Assembly: GCF_900110025.1 (NCBI RefSeq)
Contig: NZ_FOCE01000008.1
Span: 62,001 to 126,000 of the forward strand
Source of the DNA: Gemmobacter aquatilis
GTDB lineage: Bacteria; Pseudomonadota; Alphaproteobacteria; Rhodobacterales; Rhodobacteraceae
Length of the DNA: 64,000 bases
Reading direction: 5' to 3'
The notes beneath the pieces were generated by a model, which was not told where the DNA came from, made no database searches, and saw only the letters and a program-made list of their open reading frames with translations. This document shows positions 34,749 through 42,945 of the stretch, piece by piece; positions within the stretch are counted from its first letter, which is position 1; each line of letters opens with the position of its first letter. The position numbers and the translations under genes were made by a program.

Positions 34749-36083
34749 ATGGAAATGGCCCGCCCCAGCATGTTCCGACGCGCCCTGCACGGCTCTGCCG
34801 TGACGGCGGGCGCCTATGCCGCCTCGCAGATCTTGCGATTGGGGGCGAATCTGATCCTGACGCGGTTGCTGTTCCCCGAGGCCTTCGGGCTGATGGCGCT
34901 GGTGTCGGTCTGCCTCGTGGGGCTGGCGATGTTTTCCGATGTCGGGCTGGGGCCTGCCATTGCGCGCAGCCCGCATGGCGACGAGCCGGAGTTTCTGGAT
35001 ACCGCCTGGACCTTGCAGGCGTTTCGCGGGCTGATGCTGTGCCTTGGCACGGTGGCGCTGGCCTGGCCCGCCGCGTATTTTTACGACGCGCCGGAGTTGC
35101 AGGGACTGCTGCCGGTGGCCGGGCTGGGGATGCTGATCGGCGGGCTGTTTCCGACGCGGATCGAGACGGCGACGCGGCATCTGCTGTTTGGCCGGGTGAC
35201 GGCGCTGGATCTGCTGTCGCAGGTGATCGGCACGGCGGCGATGGTGGCGCTGGCCTTTGCGATGGGCTCGGTCTGGGCGCTGGTGATCGGCACGACGATC
35301 GGCACGCTGTCGAAGCTGGTGCTGATGCATTACGGGCTGCCGGGGCACCGCAACCGCTTTCGCTGGGATGCAAAGGCGGGGAAAGAGCTGATCCATTTCG
35401 GCAAGTGGATCTTCCTGTCCACCGCCTGCGGTTTTGTGCTGTCGCAGGGGGACAAGGCGATTCTGGGGGCGTTTTTGCCGCTGGATGCGCTGGGGGTCTA
35501 TAATATCGGGTATTTCTTGGCCTCTTTCCCGATGCTGCTGGGCGGGGCGATCACCGGGCGGGTGCTGATCCCGCTGTACCGCGACCACCACCCTTCGGCC
35601 AGCGCCGCGAATTTCCGCAAGCTGCGGCGGCTGCGGCTGGGTTTACAGGGCGGGATCATGGCGATGCTGGCGGTGGGGGCCCTTCTGGGCCCTGCGGTGG
35701 TGGAGGTGCTGTATGACAGCCGCTATGCCATGGCGCAGGCGGTGGTCGTGGCGGTGGTGCTGGTGCAATTGCCGCAGGTGATCGGCATGACCTATGACCA
35801 GTCGGCGCTGGCCGCCGGGGATTCGCGCACGTTCTTTGTGGTGATGGCGGTGCGGGCCGGGGTGCAGACGCTGGCCTTTCTGATCGGCGTGTCGCAGGCC
35901 GGGCTGATGGGGGCGCTGCTGGCGCAGTTCCTGTCCTCGGCCTTCATGCATCTTTTGGTGATCTGGATGGCGCGGCGCAACCGGGCCTGGGATGGGGCGC
36001 TGGATGCGGGATTCGCGCTGGCCGGGCTGGCAATCGTGGCGCTGGCGCTGGGTTTGCATGGCGATCTGCTGCGAGCGCTGTAA
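34749..36083 (+). CDS. Oligosaccharide flippase, Wzx/WzxC type
   Basis: 444 aa with about twelve hydrophobic segments of the MATE-like polysaccharide exporter superfamily. N-terminal SQILRLGANLILTRLLFPEAFGLMALV is typical of WzxC-like proteins. It would flip undecaprenyl-linked repeat units. Together with the ExoY-like, Wzz, BY-kinase and Wzy-like genes it makes a Wzx/Wzy-dependent pathway. Confidence 0.88.
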   Translation: MEMARPSMFRRALHGSAVTAGAYAASQILRLGANLILTRLLFPEAFGLMALVSVCLVGLAMFSDVGLGPAIARSPHGDEPEFLDTAWTLQAFRGLMLCLGTVALAWPAAYFYDAPELQGLLPVAGLGMLIGGLFPTRIETATRHLLFGRVTALDLLSQVIGTAAMVALAFAMGSVWALVIGTTIGTLSKLVLMHYGLPGHRNRFRWDAKAGKELIHFGKWIFLSTACGFVLSQGDKAILGAFLPLDALGVYNIGYFLASFPMLLGGAITGRVLIPLYRDHHPSASAANFRKLRRLRLGLQGGIMAMLAVGALLGPAVVEVLYDSRYAMAQAVVVAVVLVQLPQVIGMTYDQSALAAGDSRTFFVVMAVRAGVQTLAFLIGVSQAGLMGALLAQFLSSAFMHLLVIWMARRNRAWDGALDAGFALAGLAIVALALGLHGDLLRAL

Positions 36084-36203
36084 TTGCGGCGGGTTGCCGT
36101 TTTGCTGCTGAACTGCTGCCGTGTTTTTGCCCTAATTCCGTTCTAGCGTTTTTTGGCAGGCCCCGGGTTTCGGCGGTCTGGCCACTAGCGCAGAGGTAGC
36201 GGG

Positions 36204-36425
36204 ATGGTAATCGGCGTGATGCTTTCGGGAATCCTGTCCGGTCTGGTGGCCACGGTTTCGGCGCTGCTGTCCGGTTTCCCGATCTGGCTGTCGCTGCTGC
36301 TGTATCCGATGGGCGGCATGGTGGGGGTGGCGCTGCTGCTTCTGGTCGCCCTGAAAACCCAGGCGCCCCGGGCCGAGTATTCGGCCTCTCTGGACGGGCA
36401 AGCCGATCTGCAGCGCATCGCTTGA
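36204..36425 (+). CDS. Small two-helix membrane protein
   Basis: 73 aa. Two strong hydrophobic segments (about 4-24 and 28-49), then a short polar tail. GAGGT about 8 nt before the ATG supports translation. It follows the flippase gene by 120 bp. No family recognised; a role in exopolysaccharide assembly is only suggested by position. Confidence 0.6.
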   Translation: MVIGVMLSGILSGLVATVSALLSGFPIWLSLLLYPMGGMVGVALLLLVALKTQAPRAEYSASLDGQADLQRIA

Positions 36426-36657
36426 TGCCGCATGGGAAACAGTGCTTTGTGGCTTCAGGGCCGGGGCGCTGAAATCTCTGGCGCGGTATCCTGTCTTTGA
36501 GACGGGTCTGCCGACAGGCGCCATGTGCCCGAGCCCCGCGAATCAGCCAGATTGAATAGAGTGTGCGCAGGGTGAGGCGATCTCCCTTTGGTTGTGTCAG
36601 CTCAATTGCGGCGCGAATATGGCAGCAAGGCGGCAAAATTTCCCCTGAAATTGGGCA

Positions 36658-36672
36658 TTAACTTTTGGTTAA
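36658..36672 (+). promoter_or_regulatory. CtrA-like site TTAA-N7-TTAA
   Basis: TTAACTTTTGGTTAA matches the alphaproteobacterial CtrA consensus exactly in both halves and spacing. It is 188 bp upstream of the ExoY-like gene. A related site lies upstream of the PKS gene. Confidence 0.6.
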
Positions 36673-36783
36673 GTAGTCGGATATCTGTCGCCAAACGAAG
36701 GGCGGAGCGGATAAAATCGTCCTTGGGGGCGTAACTTCCGAGTATGCGCAATGAATTTCTGGCCGACTGAAATCCAAGCGAGT

Positions 36784-36824
36784 TGCAGATCACAAGCGAT
36801 CGGAATCGCTTTGCTTTATCTGCA
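36784..36824 (+). other. Two-part stem-loop in ExoY leader
   Basis: Outer stem TGCAGAT (36784-36790) with ATCTGCA (36818-36824), inner stem AAGCGAT (36794-36800) with ATCGCTT (36805-36811), loop CGGA. An asymmetric internal loop separates the two. It lies 36 bp before the start codon. Possible mRNA element or operator. Confidence 0.5.
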
Positions 36825-36859
36825 CTCTGATCCTTTCCACTGTTAACGGGTGACGGACA

Positions 36860-37582
36860 ATGACCATCAGCTATCCCCGCTTTCAGGCGGATGATGCCCT
36901 TGTGCGTGTCACACCGGCGCAGGTCGTGCCCGGGCTGGCGCTGCCCAGCGCAATTGTGGCGGAAAAAAGGAAATCCGGCGCCTATCGCCGTTTTTTCAAG
37001 CGGGCGCTGGATGTTGGCGCGATACTTCTGGCGGCGCCAATCGTGGTGCCGGTGGTGGCCGTGCTGGCGGTGGCCGTGTCACGCGATGGCGGGCGGGCGT
37101 TCTACACGCAGCAGCGGGTGGGGCAGCAGGGGCGGGCGTTCCGCATGTGGAAGCTGCGCTCGATGGTCAGCGATGCGGATGCGCGGATGGCGGATTATCT
37201 TGCCGCCAATCCCGCCGCGCGGGCGGAATGGGACAGTACCCAGAAGCTGAAGAATGACCCGCGCGTCACGGCGTTCGGTCGGTTCCTGCGGCGCACCTCG
37301 CTGGACGAGCTGCCGCAGCTGTGGAACGTGCTGATCGGCGACATGAGCCTGGTGGGGCCGCGCCCGATGATGCTGAACCAGCAGGCGCTGTATCCGGGGA
37401 CGGCCTATTACGCGCTGCGCCCGGGCATCACCGGGCTGTGGCAGACCGCCGGACGCAACCGTACCACCTTTGAATCGCGGGCCGATTTTGATGCAGCCTA
37501 TGAGGCACAGGTGTCACTGGCCGCAGATATGAAGATCCTGTTTCGCACCGTCGGGGTGGTGATGAACGCGACAGGCTGCTGA
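36860..37582 (+). CDS. Initiating sugar-phosphate transferase, ExoY-like
   Basis: 240 aa. One N-terminal membrane helix (about 55-80, [20 protein letters not shown]), then the bacterial sugar transferase catalytic domain: [28 protein letters not shown] and [26 protein letters not shown]. It transfers hexose-1-phosphate to undecaprenyl phosphate, the first step of exopolysaccharide repeat synthesis. The small single-helix form is the ExoY type rather than the large WbaP/WcaJ type. Confidence 0.93.
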   Translation: MTISYPRFQADDALVRVTPAQVVPGLALPSAIVAEKRKSGAYRRFFKRALDVGAILLAAPIVVPVVAVLAVAVSRDGGRAFYTQQRVGQQGRAFRMWKLRSMVSDADARMADYLAANPAARAEWDSTQKLKNDPRVTAFGRFLRRTSLDELPQLWNVLIGDMSLVGPRPMMLNQQALYPGTAYYALRPGITGLWQTAGRNRTTFESRADFDAAYEAQVSLAADMKILFRTVGVVMNATGC

Positions 37583-37611
37583 ACCGGGCGAGACCGAGAC
37601 CGGCAAGACAA

Positions 37612-37646
37612 AACCCGCGACGCAGGCCAGGCGTCGCGGGTTTTTC
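37612..37646. terminator. Strong terminator between ExoY-like gene and wzz
   Basis: AACCCGCGACGC and GCGTCGCGGGTT pair perfectly (12 bp) around seven bases, followed by TTTCT on the plus strand; on the other strand it ends in TTTGTC. It probably serves both converging genes. Confidence 0.88.
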
Positions 37647-37665
37647 TATGGGGTGCGGAACGCGG

Positions 37666-38946
37666 TCAGTCTTGCGGCTGTGGTGGTGGGGCGCTGCGGC
37701 TTGCCCCCAGCGATTGCCAGAGCCGCTTGAGCAGGCTGTGGCCCGGGCGGCGGCGGGGCAGTTCGGGGATGGTGATCACCGGGCGGATGCCCAGCTGACG
37801 TTCCATCTGGGCGGCACTGCGCAGGACCGGGTTCATCAGGTCCAGCGCAAAGGCCGCCACCAGCGCAAGCATCACACTGGCCATCCCGCCCGCCAGCGCG
37901 ATCTTCTTGCCGCCGCCGCTGGTGGGATAGGCGGGGGCGGTGGCGCGTTCCAGCAGGCTGAAGCGTTCGGAGTGCTGCTCTTCCTCCAGCCGCAGGGCGG
38001 TTTCGGCTTCGGCGCGGCGGGCATTGGTCAGGTCGTACTGGCTTTGCAACTGTTGCAGGCGGCGGTCATAGGCGGACAGTGTGCGTTCCACCTCGGGCGC
38101 TGCGGATTGCCGCTGGTCCAGCGCGTCGCGCTGGACGGTCAGCGCGTCGATCTGCGATTGCAGCACGCCTTCTTGCGCGGACAGGCTTTCGATCTGGCGC
38201 CGGTCGGTTTCGCGCTGACGGGGCTTTGCCTCCAGCGCCTTGCGTTCGGTCTGCAGTGCCAGCAGGTCTTGCTGGGCCTGCCGCAACTCGGTGTCCAGCG
38301 CCACCCGCTCGCCGGTATCCGTGCGGCCGAGGGCGGCAAGATTGGCGTTCTTGTAGGCGGTCAGCTCGTCTTCCAGCACCGAGATTTCCTGGGCGAGCCG
38401 GGCCTCTTCTTCGGTGAAAAACGCCAGCGTGTCCTTGGCGCGGCTGGTCTGGCGGGCGACCGACAGGTCCAGCACGTTTTGGGCCAGGTCATTGGCCACG
38501 CGCGCCGCCTGTTCGGCATTTTCAAACCGGGCAAAGATCACCAGCGCCGAAACCGAGCTTGCCGTGCCATACCCCGCCCCGGCCGCAGCGGCGACGCTTT
38601 CAAAGCGCACCGACTGGCGCAGGGCCCAGATCTTCTGGTCGTCGGTCAGCCCGGGGGCATCGGCGAACAAGCCCTGCCGGTCGATCAGCGCCAACAGGCT
38701 TTCGCGCGTGGTCAGCCGCTGTTCGATCGCCTGCAGCAGCCGCGCGGACTGCGCCCCGGAATTGGGGCCGGCATCCAGCACCACCGGCCCTTCAACCTGG
38801 ATCACGGCGGCGGTTTCATAGACCTTGGGCCGCGAAATCGCCACCATGACCGAGGCGATGCAGCCCAGCAGCACGATCACGCCGATCAGCAGCATCCGCC
38901 GCCGCAGCAGGTTCAGAAGGTCGCTCAGGTTCTGGACGGGGCCCAT
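37666..38946 (-). CDS. Wzz/GNVR polysaccharide co-polymerase (no kinase domain)
   Basis: 426 aa. Wzz domain with first helix (RMLLIGVIVLLGCIASVMVAI, about 17-37), long predicted coiled-coil region (about 160-330), a second helix near the C-terminus (GGMASVMLALVAAFALDLM) and a short proline-rich tail. It controls chain length of Wzy products. The kinase half is encoded by the separate gene just upstream (gap 4 nt), so the Wzc function is split as in Gram-positive CpsC/CpsD and Sinorhizobium-like variants. Confidence 0.88.
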   Translation of the reverse strand: MGPVQNLSDLLNLLRRRMLLIGVIVLLGCIASVMVAISRPKVYETAAVIQVEGPVVLDAGPNSGAQSARLLQAIEQRLTTRESLLALIDRQGLFADAPGLTDDQKIWALRQSVRFESVAAAAGAGYGTASSVSALVIFARFENAEQAARVANDLAQNVLDLSVARQTSRAKDTLAFFTEEEARLAQEISVLEDELTAYKNANLAALGRTDTGERVALDTELRQAQQDLLALQTERKALEAKPRQRETDRRQIESLSAQEGVLQSQIDALTVQRDALDQRQSAAPEVERTLSAYDRRLQQLQSQYDLTNARRAEAETALRLEEEQHSERFSLLERATAPAYPTSGGGKKIALAGGMASVMLALVAAFALDLMNPVLRSAAQMERQLGIRPVITIPELPRRRPGHSLLKRLWQSLGASRSAPPPQPQD

Positions 38947-38950
38947 CGGG

Positions 38951-39886
38951 TCAGGTCTTTCTGTAACGGTAGCGGCGTGCCACCGGATCATGCGCGCGGT
39001 TCAGCACGACACCCAGCAGCGGCACGCGGTCTTCGAACAGGCGTTCGCAGGCGCGGATGTCGTCGGCGGTGGTGCGGGTGGCATCGGCGACCAGCAGCAC
39101 GGCATCGACGCGCGGCAGCATCGAGATCACATCGTCATTGCCCAAGGCATGCGGCAGATCCATCAGGATCACCGCCGGGTCCAGATCGGTTTGCAGGCGG
39201 CGCAGGGTTTCGTCGAGCCTTGGGTTCAGCAGGGTTTCGGCGGCATCCGCGCAGGGCTCACCGTTCAGGGCAAGGGCGAGGTTCGGGCCGAAGCGGCGCA
39301 GATGGGTTTCCATCAGCTCGCCCCCGGTGAGGTAGTCGCGCAGCGATCCGGCCTCGATCCCCAGCGTGTCGGCAAGATCGGGGTGGCGCAGTTCCAGGTC
39401 GATCAGCACGGAGCGGCAACTGGGCAGGCGGGCCAGCGCGAAGGCGAGGTTGGCCGCGACAAGGCTTTTGCCGCAACCATGGGTGGGCGAGGTGATGGCG
39501 ATGCGGCGCCAGCCCCGTTCGGCCATGGCCTGCAGCATCCGGGTGCGCAGGATGTCGAATTGCGCGGTAACGGCGTTTTGTGCCGCATTCAGGAACAGAC
39601 CGTTTCCGGCGAGGTTTTCGCGGTTCAGCATCACCCGGCCCAGCGATTCCCATGCCCGGTCGGGGTTGGGGGTCAGCAGGGCGGGGGCCGAGAAGGGCGT
39701 GATGGTGGCCGGGGGGCCGATGATACGCTTGGGCGTTTCGGCGCGCGGATGGAACAGCCAGACCCCGTTCTGGCGGTTGGCGTTCGGGTCGCCCAGTCGT
39801 TCTTTGAATTCGTCATCAGACAGCATGGGAGACCCCATATCTTCGCTTTCGGAGGACTCGGGCACCAACATCGTGTGTCGCGTCAT
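38951..39886 (-). CDS. BY-kinase-like ATPase, CpsD/CapB type
   Basis: About 311 aa. Walker A SPTHGCGKSLVAANLAFALA, Walker A' SVLIDLELRHPD and Walker B VILMDLPHAL place it with bacterial tyrosine kinases that pair with Wzz. Only two tyrosines lie at the C-terminus (RRYRYRKT), fewer than the usual cluster, and the second Asp of A' is Glu. Start uncertain; ATGs at 39886, 39871 and two further downstream are all in frame. The long upstream frame overlaps the divergent GT2 and is rejected. Confidence 0.82.
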   Translation of the reverse strand: MTRHTMLVPESSESEDMGSPMLSDDEFKERLGDPNANRQNGVWLFHPRAETPKRIIGPPATITPFSAPALLTPNPDRAWESLGRVMLNRENLAGNGLFLNAAQNAVTAQFDILRTRMLQAMAERGWRRIAITSPTHGCGKSLVAANLAFALARLPSCRSVLIDLELRHPDLADTLGIEAGSLRDYLTGGELMETHLRRFGPNLALALNGEPCADAAETLLNPRLDETLRRLQTDLDPAVILMDLPHALGNDDVISMLPRVDAVLLVADATRTTADDIRACERLFEDRVPLLGVVLNRAHDPVARRYRYRKT

Positions 39887-39919
39887 CTGCAAGACAGGCT
39901 CCAGAAACGGTGCGGCAGC

Positions 39920-39953
39920 GCCGCAGGGGTCACATAAACGCCTGCCCTGCGGC
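39920..39953. repeat. Inverted repeat, 9-bp perfect arms, divergent gap
   Basis: GCCGCAGGG (39920-39928) and CCCTGCGGC (39945-39953), 16 nt apart, just upstream of the BY-kinase gene. Candidate operator or leader hairpin. Confidence 0.4.
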
Positions 39954-40135
39954 AAGCCACTATCGGGATCTGATCTGCGCGGCATCGCAGGATGCGCACG
40001 GTGTTCAGGATTCGCCCGGCCCCCGCCCAGCCTTTTCCAACTAACAGATTTCGCATGAAAATGGAAGGGCGGGGGGAGTGGTTGCGGCGTGACAAGGCCG
40101 CTAGGATGAGGGCGAATCCGGGGCAGGAGGGGCGT

Positions 40136-41098
40136 GTGACCGAAGCGGCGAACGGGCGGATCGACGCGGTGGTCATCGGCCGCAACGAAGGGGCGCGGTT
40201 GCTGGTCTGCATCGCGTCGTTGCGGGGGCAGGTGCGGCGCGTGGTTTATGTCGATAGCGGTTCGACCGATGGCAGTGTGGCGGCGGCGGCGGCGCTGGGG
40301 GCCGAGGTGGTGGCGCTGGATCTGGCGGTGCCGTTCACCGCAGCGCGGGCGCGCAATGCCGGGCTGGACCGGCTGGCCACCGATCCACCCGATCTGGTGC
40401 AACTGGTGGATGGCGATTGCGAGGTGCAACCGGCATGGGTGGCCGAGGCGGCGGGATTTCTGGCAGCACATCCCGAGGTGGTGGTGGTCTGCGGGCGGCG
40501 GCGCGAGCGCTATCCCGAAGCCTCGGTCTATAACCGGCTGTGTGATCGGGAATGGGATACGCCGGTGGGCGCGGCAGCGGCCTGTGGCGGCGATGCGCTG
40601 ATGCGCTATGCCGCCGTGCGGGCGGTGGGCGGCTATGACCCGACGCTGATCGCGGGCGAGGAGCCGGATCTCTGTCTGCGGCTGCGGCGCGCGGGGGGCA
40701 AGATCTGGCGGCTGGAGGCCGAGATGACGCTGCACGATGCCGCCATGCGGCGCTTTGGCCAGTGGTGGCAGCGCACGCGGCGGGCGGGCCATGCCTTTGC
40801 CGAGGGGGCGCATCGCCATGGCGCGGGGCCAGAGCGGCATTGGGTGCGGGAAACCCGGCGGGCGCTGCTCTGGGGGGCGGGGGTGCCACTGGCGGCGCTG
40901 ATTGCCGGGGCGGTGCATCCGGCGGGGCTGGGGCTGCTGCTGGTCTGGCCCGCGCAGGTGCTGCGGCTGGCACCGCGTCTGGGGCTGGAGGCGGCGTTCT
41001 TTACCGTGCTGGGCAAGCTGCCCGAGGCGCAGGGGGGGATCGGCTATCATCTGGCGCGGCTGCGCGGGCAGCGGCGCGGCTTGATCGAATACAAGTGA
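40136..41098 (+). CDS. GT2 glycosyltransferase with C-terminal membrane segments
   Basis: 320 aa GT-A enzyme: nucleotide-sugar motif VVYVDSGSTDGSVAAA, metal-binding DGDCEVQPAWV, acceptor region GGYDPTLIAGEEPDLCLRL (ED motif), then QWWQRTRRAGHAF. Two hydrophobic segments follow (about 245-290). The GTG at 40136 has AGGAGG at ideal distance; earlier in-frame starts lack a ribosome site. Part of exopolysaccharide repeat-unit assembly. Confidence 0.88.
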   Translation: MTEAANGRIDAVVIGRNEGARLLVCIASLRGQVRRVVYVDSGSTDGSVAAAAALGAEVVALDLAVPFTAARARNAGLDRLATDPPDLVQLVDGDCEVQPAWVAEAAGFLAAHPEVVVVCGRRRERYPEASVYNRLCDREWDTPVGAAAACGGDALMRYAAVRAVGGYDPTLIAGEEPDLCLRLRRAGGKIWRLEAEMTLHDAAMRRFGQWWQRTRRAGHAFAEGAHRHGAGPERHWVRETRRALLWGAGVPLAALIAGAVHPAGLGLLLVWPAQVLRLAPRLGLEAAFFTVLGKLPEAQGGIGYHLARLRGQRRGLIEYK

Positions 41099-41114
41099 TC
41101 TGATGCCGCCGGGA

Positions 41115-41873
41115 TCAGCCGCGTTGCGCCAGGGCGCGCAGCGCCTCGCCCGGCAGAAGCTTCAGGCAGGCCCAATAGCGCGGCACCAGACGGCGCGGGC
41201 TGGACAGCATCCGCCAGACCCATTCCATCGCGATGCGCTGCACCCAGTCCGGCGCGCGGTTCTGCGTGCCGGCCAGAAAATCCAAGCCCGCCCCGATCGA
41301 GGCAAAGCCGACATGCGGGGCAAGGTGGCGGCCGCGCGCGGCAAAGATTTCCTGCTTGGGGGCGCCCAGCGCGATCAGGCAGAGGCCGATGTCCGACGCC
41401 TCCATCAGCCGCAGAAAACGCGCGGCTTCTTCCCCTTCGGGGTCGAAGCCCATGGGCGGGGCGATCTGCAGCGCGATGTCCAGCCCCGGCAAGCGGCTGC
41501 GCAGCCGTTCTGCCGCCCCTTCCAGCGCCGCTTCGGTGGCGCCGAACAGGGCGACCCTGACCCCGGCCTGCGCCGCCAGCCGCGCCAGCGGCAGCACCAT
41601 TTCAGATCCGGGCACAAGGCCCACCGGCTGTCCGGCCAGACGCGACAGCCAGACGATGGGATTGCCATCCGCCACCACCAGATCCTGCGCCGCATAGGCG
41701 CGCAGGAAGGTAGGGCTGGAATGTAGCTTTACCAGATGGTCCAGATTGATCGTGGCCAGTGCGAAGCCCTGCCGATCTTGCAGCCGTACCCGCACCTCGG
41801 CCAGCAGGGCGGCGGCATGGGGCACGTTGACGGAAATCGTCGTGTCGTGAAAACGGAACTGCACGGCGGACAC
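41115..41873 (-). CDS. WecG/TagA/CpsF-family glycosyltransferase
   Basis: About 252 aa GT26. Motifs ATINLDHLVKLHSSPTF, VVADGNPIVWL, VALFGATEAALEGAAERL, CLIALGAPKQEIFAARGRH and ASIGAGLDFLAGTQNRAPDW are characteristic (Asp in the NxDH and GAPKQE regions). Such enzymes add ManNAcA, ManNAc or glucose to a lipid-linked sugar. The start is unclear: GTG at 41873 fits the family; GTG at 41960 would add 29 basic residues. Confidence 0.87.
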   Translation of the reverse strand: MSAVQFRFHDTTISVNVPHAAALLAEVRVRLQDRQGFALATINLDHLVKLHSSPTFLRAYAAQDLVVADGNPIVWLSRLAGQPVGLVPGSEMVLPLARLAAQAGVRVALFGATEAALEGAAERLRSRLPGLDIALQIAPPMGFDPEGEEAARFLRLMEASDIGLCLIALGAPKQEIFAARGRHLAPHVGFASIGAGLDFLAGTQNRAPDWVQRIAMEWVWRMLSSPRRLVPRYWACLKLLPGEALRALAQRG

Positions 41874-42036
41874 CTTACTGTTTAAGGCCTGCTGCGTAAC
41901 ACGAATTGCCGGGCAAATCAGCAAGCGCCGCCGTTTCACCCGTGACGGCGCGGTGGACACTCTGTTTCCAATCGGCGGGGTGGGTCAAGCGCAGATCGCG
42001 TTGGCCGACTCGGGCCCAAGGCGTTAGCGGTGGGGC

Positions 42037-42936
42037 ATGTCAGCGCAGGCCCGTCAGCATCGCCAGTCCATCGACCTTGCGCGCACGCTGGCGGCGTTCG
42101 GGGTGGTGGCGGTGCATATCCATGCTTCGGTCAATGATTGGTTCGGGCATGTCGCGCTGGCGCTGTTTCTGGTGCTGTCGGCCTTTCTGACGGCGCGCGC
42201 GGCAGATCGCAATGGCGGGCGGCCCGACTGGCCGGTGCGGGTGCGGCGCATCCTGCTGCCCTGGGTGTTCTGGTCGGCCGCTTATTGGCTGCTCAACGCC
42301 CTCACCGCCGAAGGGGCGAGCCTCGACGTGTTGCCGCGCGAGCCGCTGTCGTTGCTGGTCGGGGCGTCGATCCATCTGTGGTTTCTGCCTTTTGTGCTGC
42401 TGGCGGGGTTGGTGGTGCGGCCCGTGCTGGCCTTTACCCGGACGGTGCCGCGTCTGGCGCTGGCCGCGCTGGGGCTGGGGCTGGTGGGGGTGCCGCTGTT
42501 CTGGGTGCATACGGTTTTTCCCTTTGCGCCGGAGCCGCTGCCGCAATGGGCCTATGCCGTGCCGCCCTTCCTGTGCGGCGTGTTGCTGGTGCCCGCCCAC
42601 CGGATGCAGCGGATTGTGTTGCCGCTGGCCGCACTGGGGGGGCTGAACCTCGTGGCGCTGGTGATGTCGCATGGGGCACCCTGGGCCTGGACGACCCTTG
42701 CCGGGGCGCTGGCCTTCGAGACATTCTGGAACCTGCCGGTGGAACATCCGGTGTTGCCGGTGCTGGGCCGATCCTGTTTCGGGGTCTATCTGCTGCACCC
42801 GTTCTTCATGCTGGTGGGCTACAAGCTGTTCGGGACCGGGGTGCCATGGCCGCTGTTTTCGCTGCTGGTCTTTGCGCTTTCGGCCTTGACGGCCTTGGGG
42901 TTGCAGCGCCTGCCACTGATCCGGGCCGTGGTCTGA
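42037..42936 (+). CDS. Acyltransferase-3 family membrane protein
   Basis: 299 aa with about ten hydrophobic helices. N-terminal SIDLARTLAAFGVVAVHIHA is the Acyl_transf_3 signature with the catalytic His; a second family feature is LPVLGRSCFGVYLLHPFFML near the end. It would O-acetylate or otherwise acylate a glycan unit. First gene of a plus-strand run with the Wzy-like gene. Confidence 0.87.
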   Translation: MSAQARQHRQSIDLARTLAAFGVVAVHIHASVNDWFGHVALALFLVLSAFLTARAADRNGGRPDWPVRVRRILLPWVFWSAAYWLLNALTAEGASLDVLPREPLSLLVGASIHLWFLPFVLLAGLVVRPVLAFTRTVPRLALAALGLGLVGVPLFWVHTVFPFAPEPLPQWAYAVPPFLCGVLLVPAHRMQRIVLPLAALGGLNLVALVMSHGAPWAWTTLAGALAFETFWNLPVEHPVLPVLGRSCFGVYLLHPFFMLVGYKLFGTGVPWPLFSLLVFALSALTALGLQRLPLIRAVV

Positions 42937-42945
42937 CAGGGGCGT

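Larger units (their letters stand above)
36426..36859 (+). promoter_or_regulatory. Long AT-rich regulatory leader of the ExoY-like gene
   Basis: 434 bp without a gene, distinctly more AT-rich than its surroundings from 36600 on. It contains an inverted repeat AATTTC-CCCT-GAAATT (36637-36652), a CtrA-like site (36658-36672) and a two-part stem-loop (36784-36824). It is the obvious control region for exopolysaccharide initiation. Confidence 0.6.
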
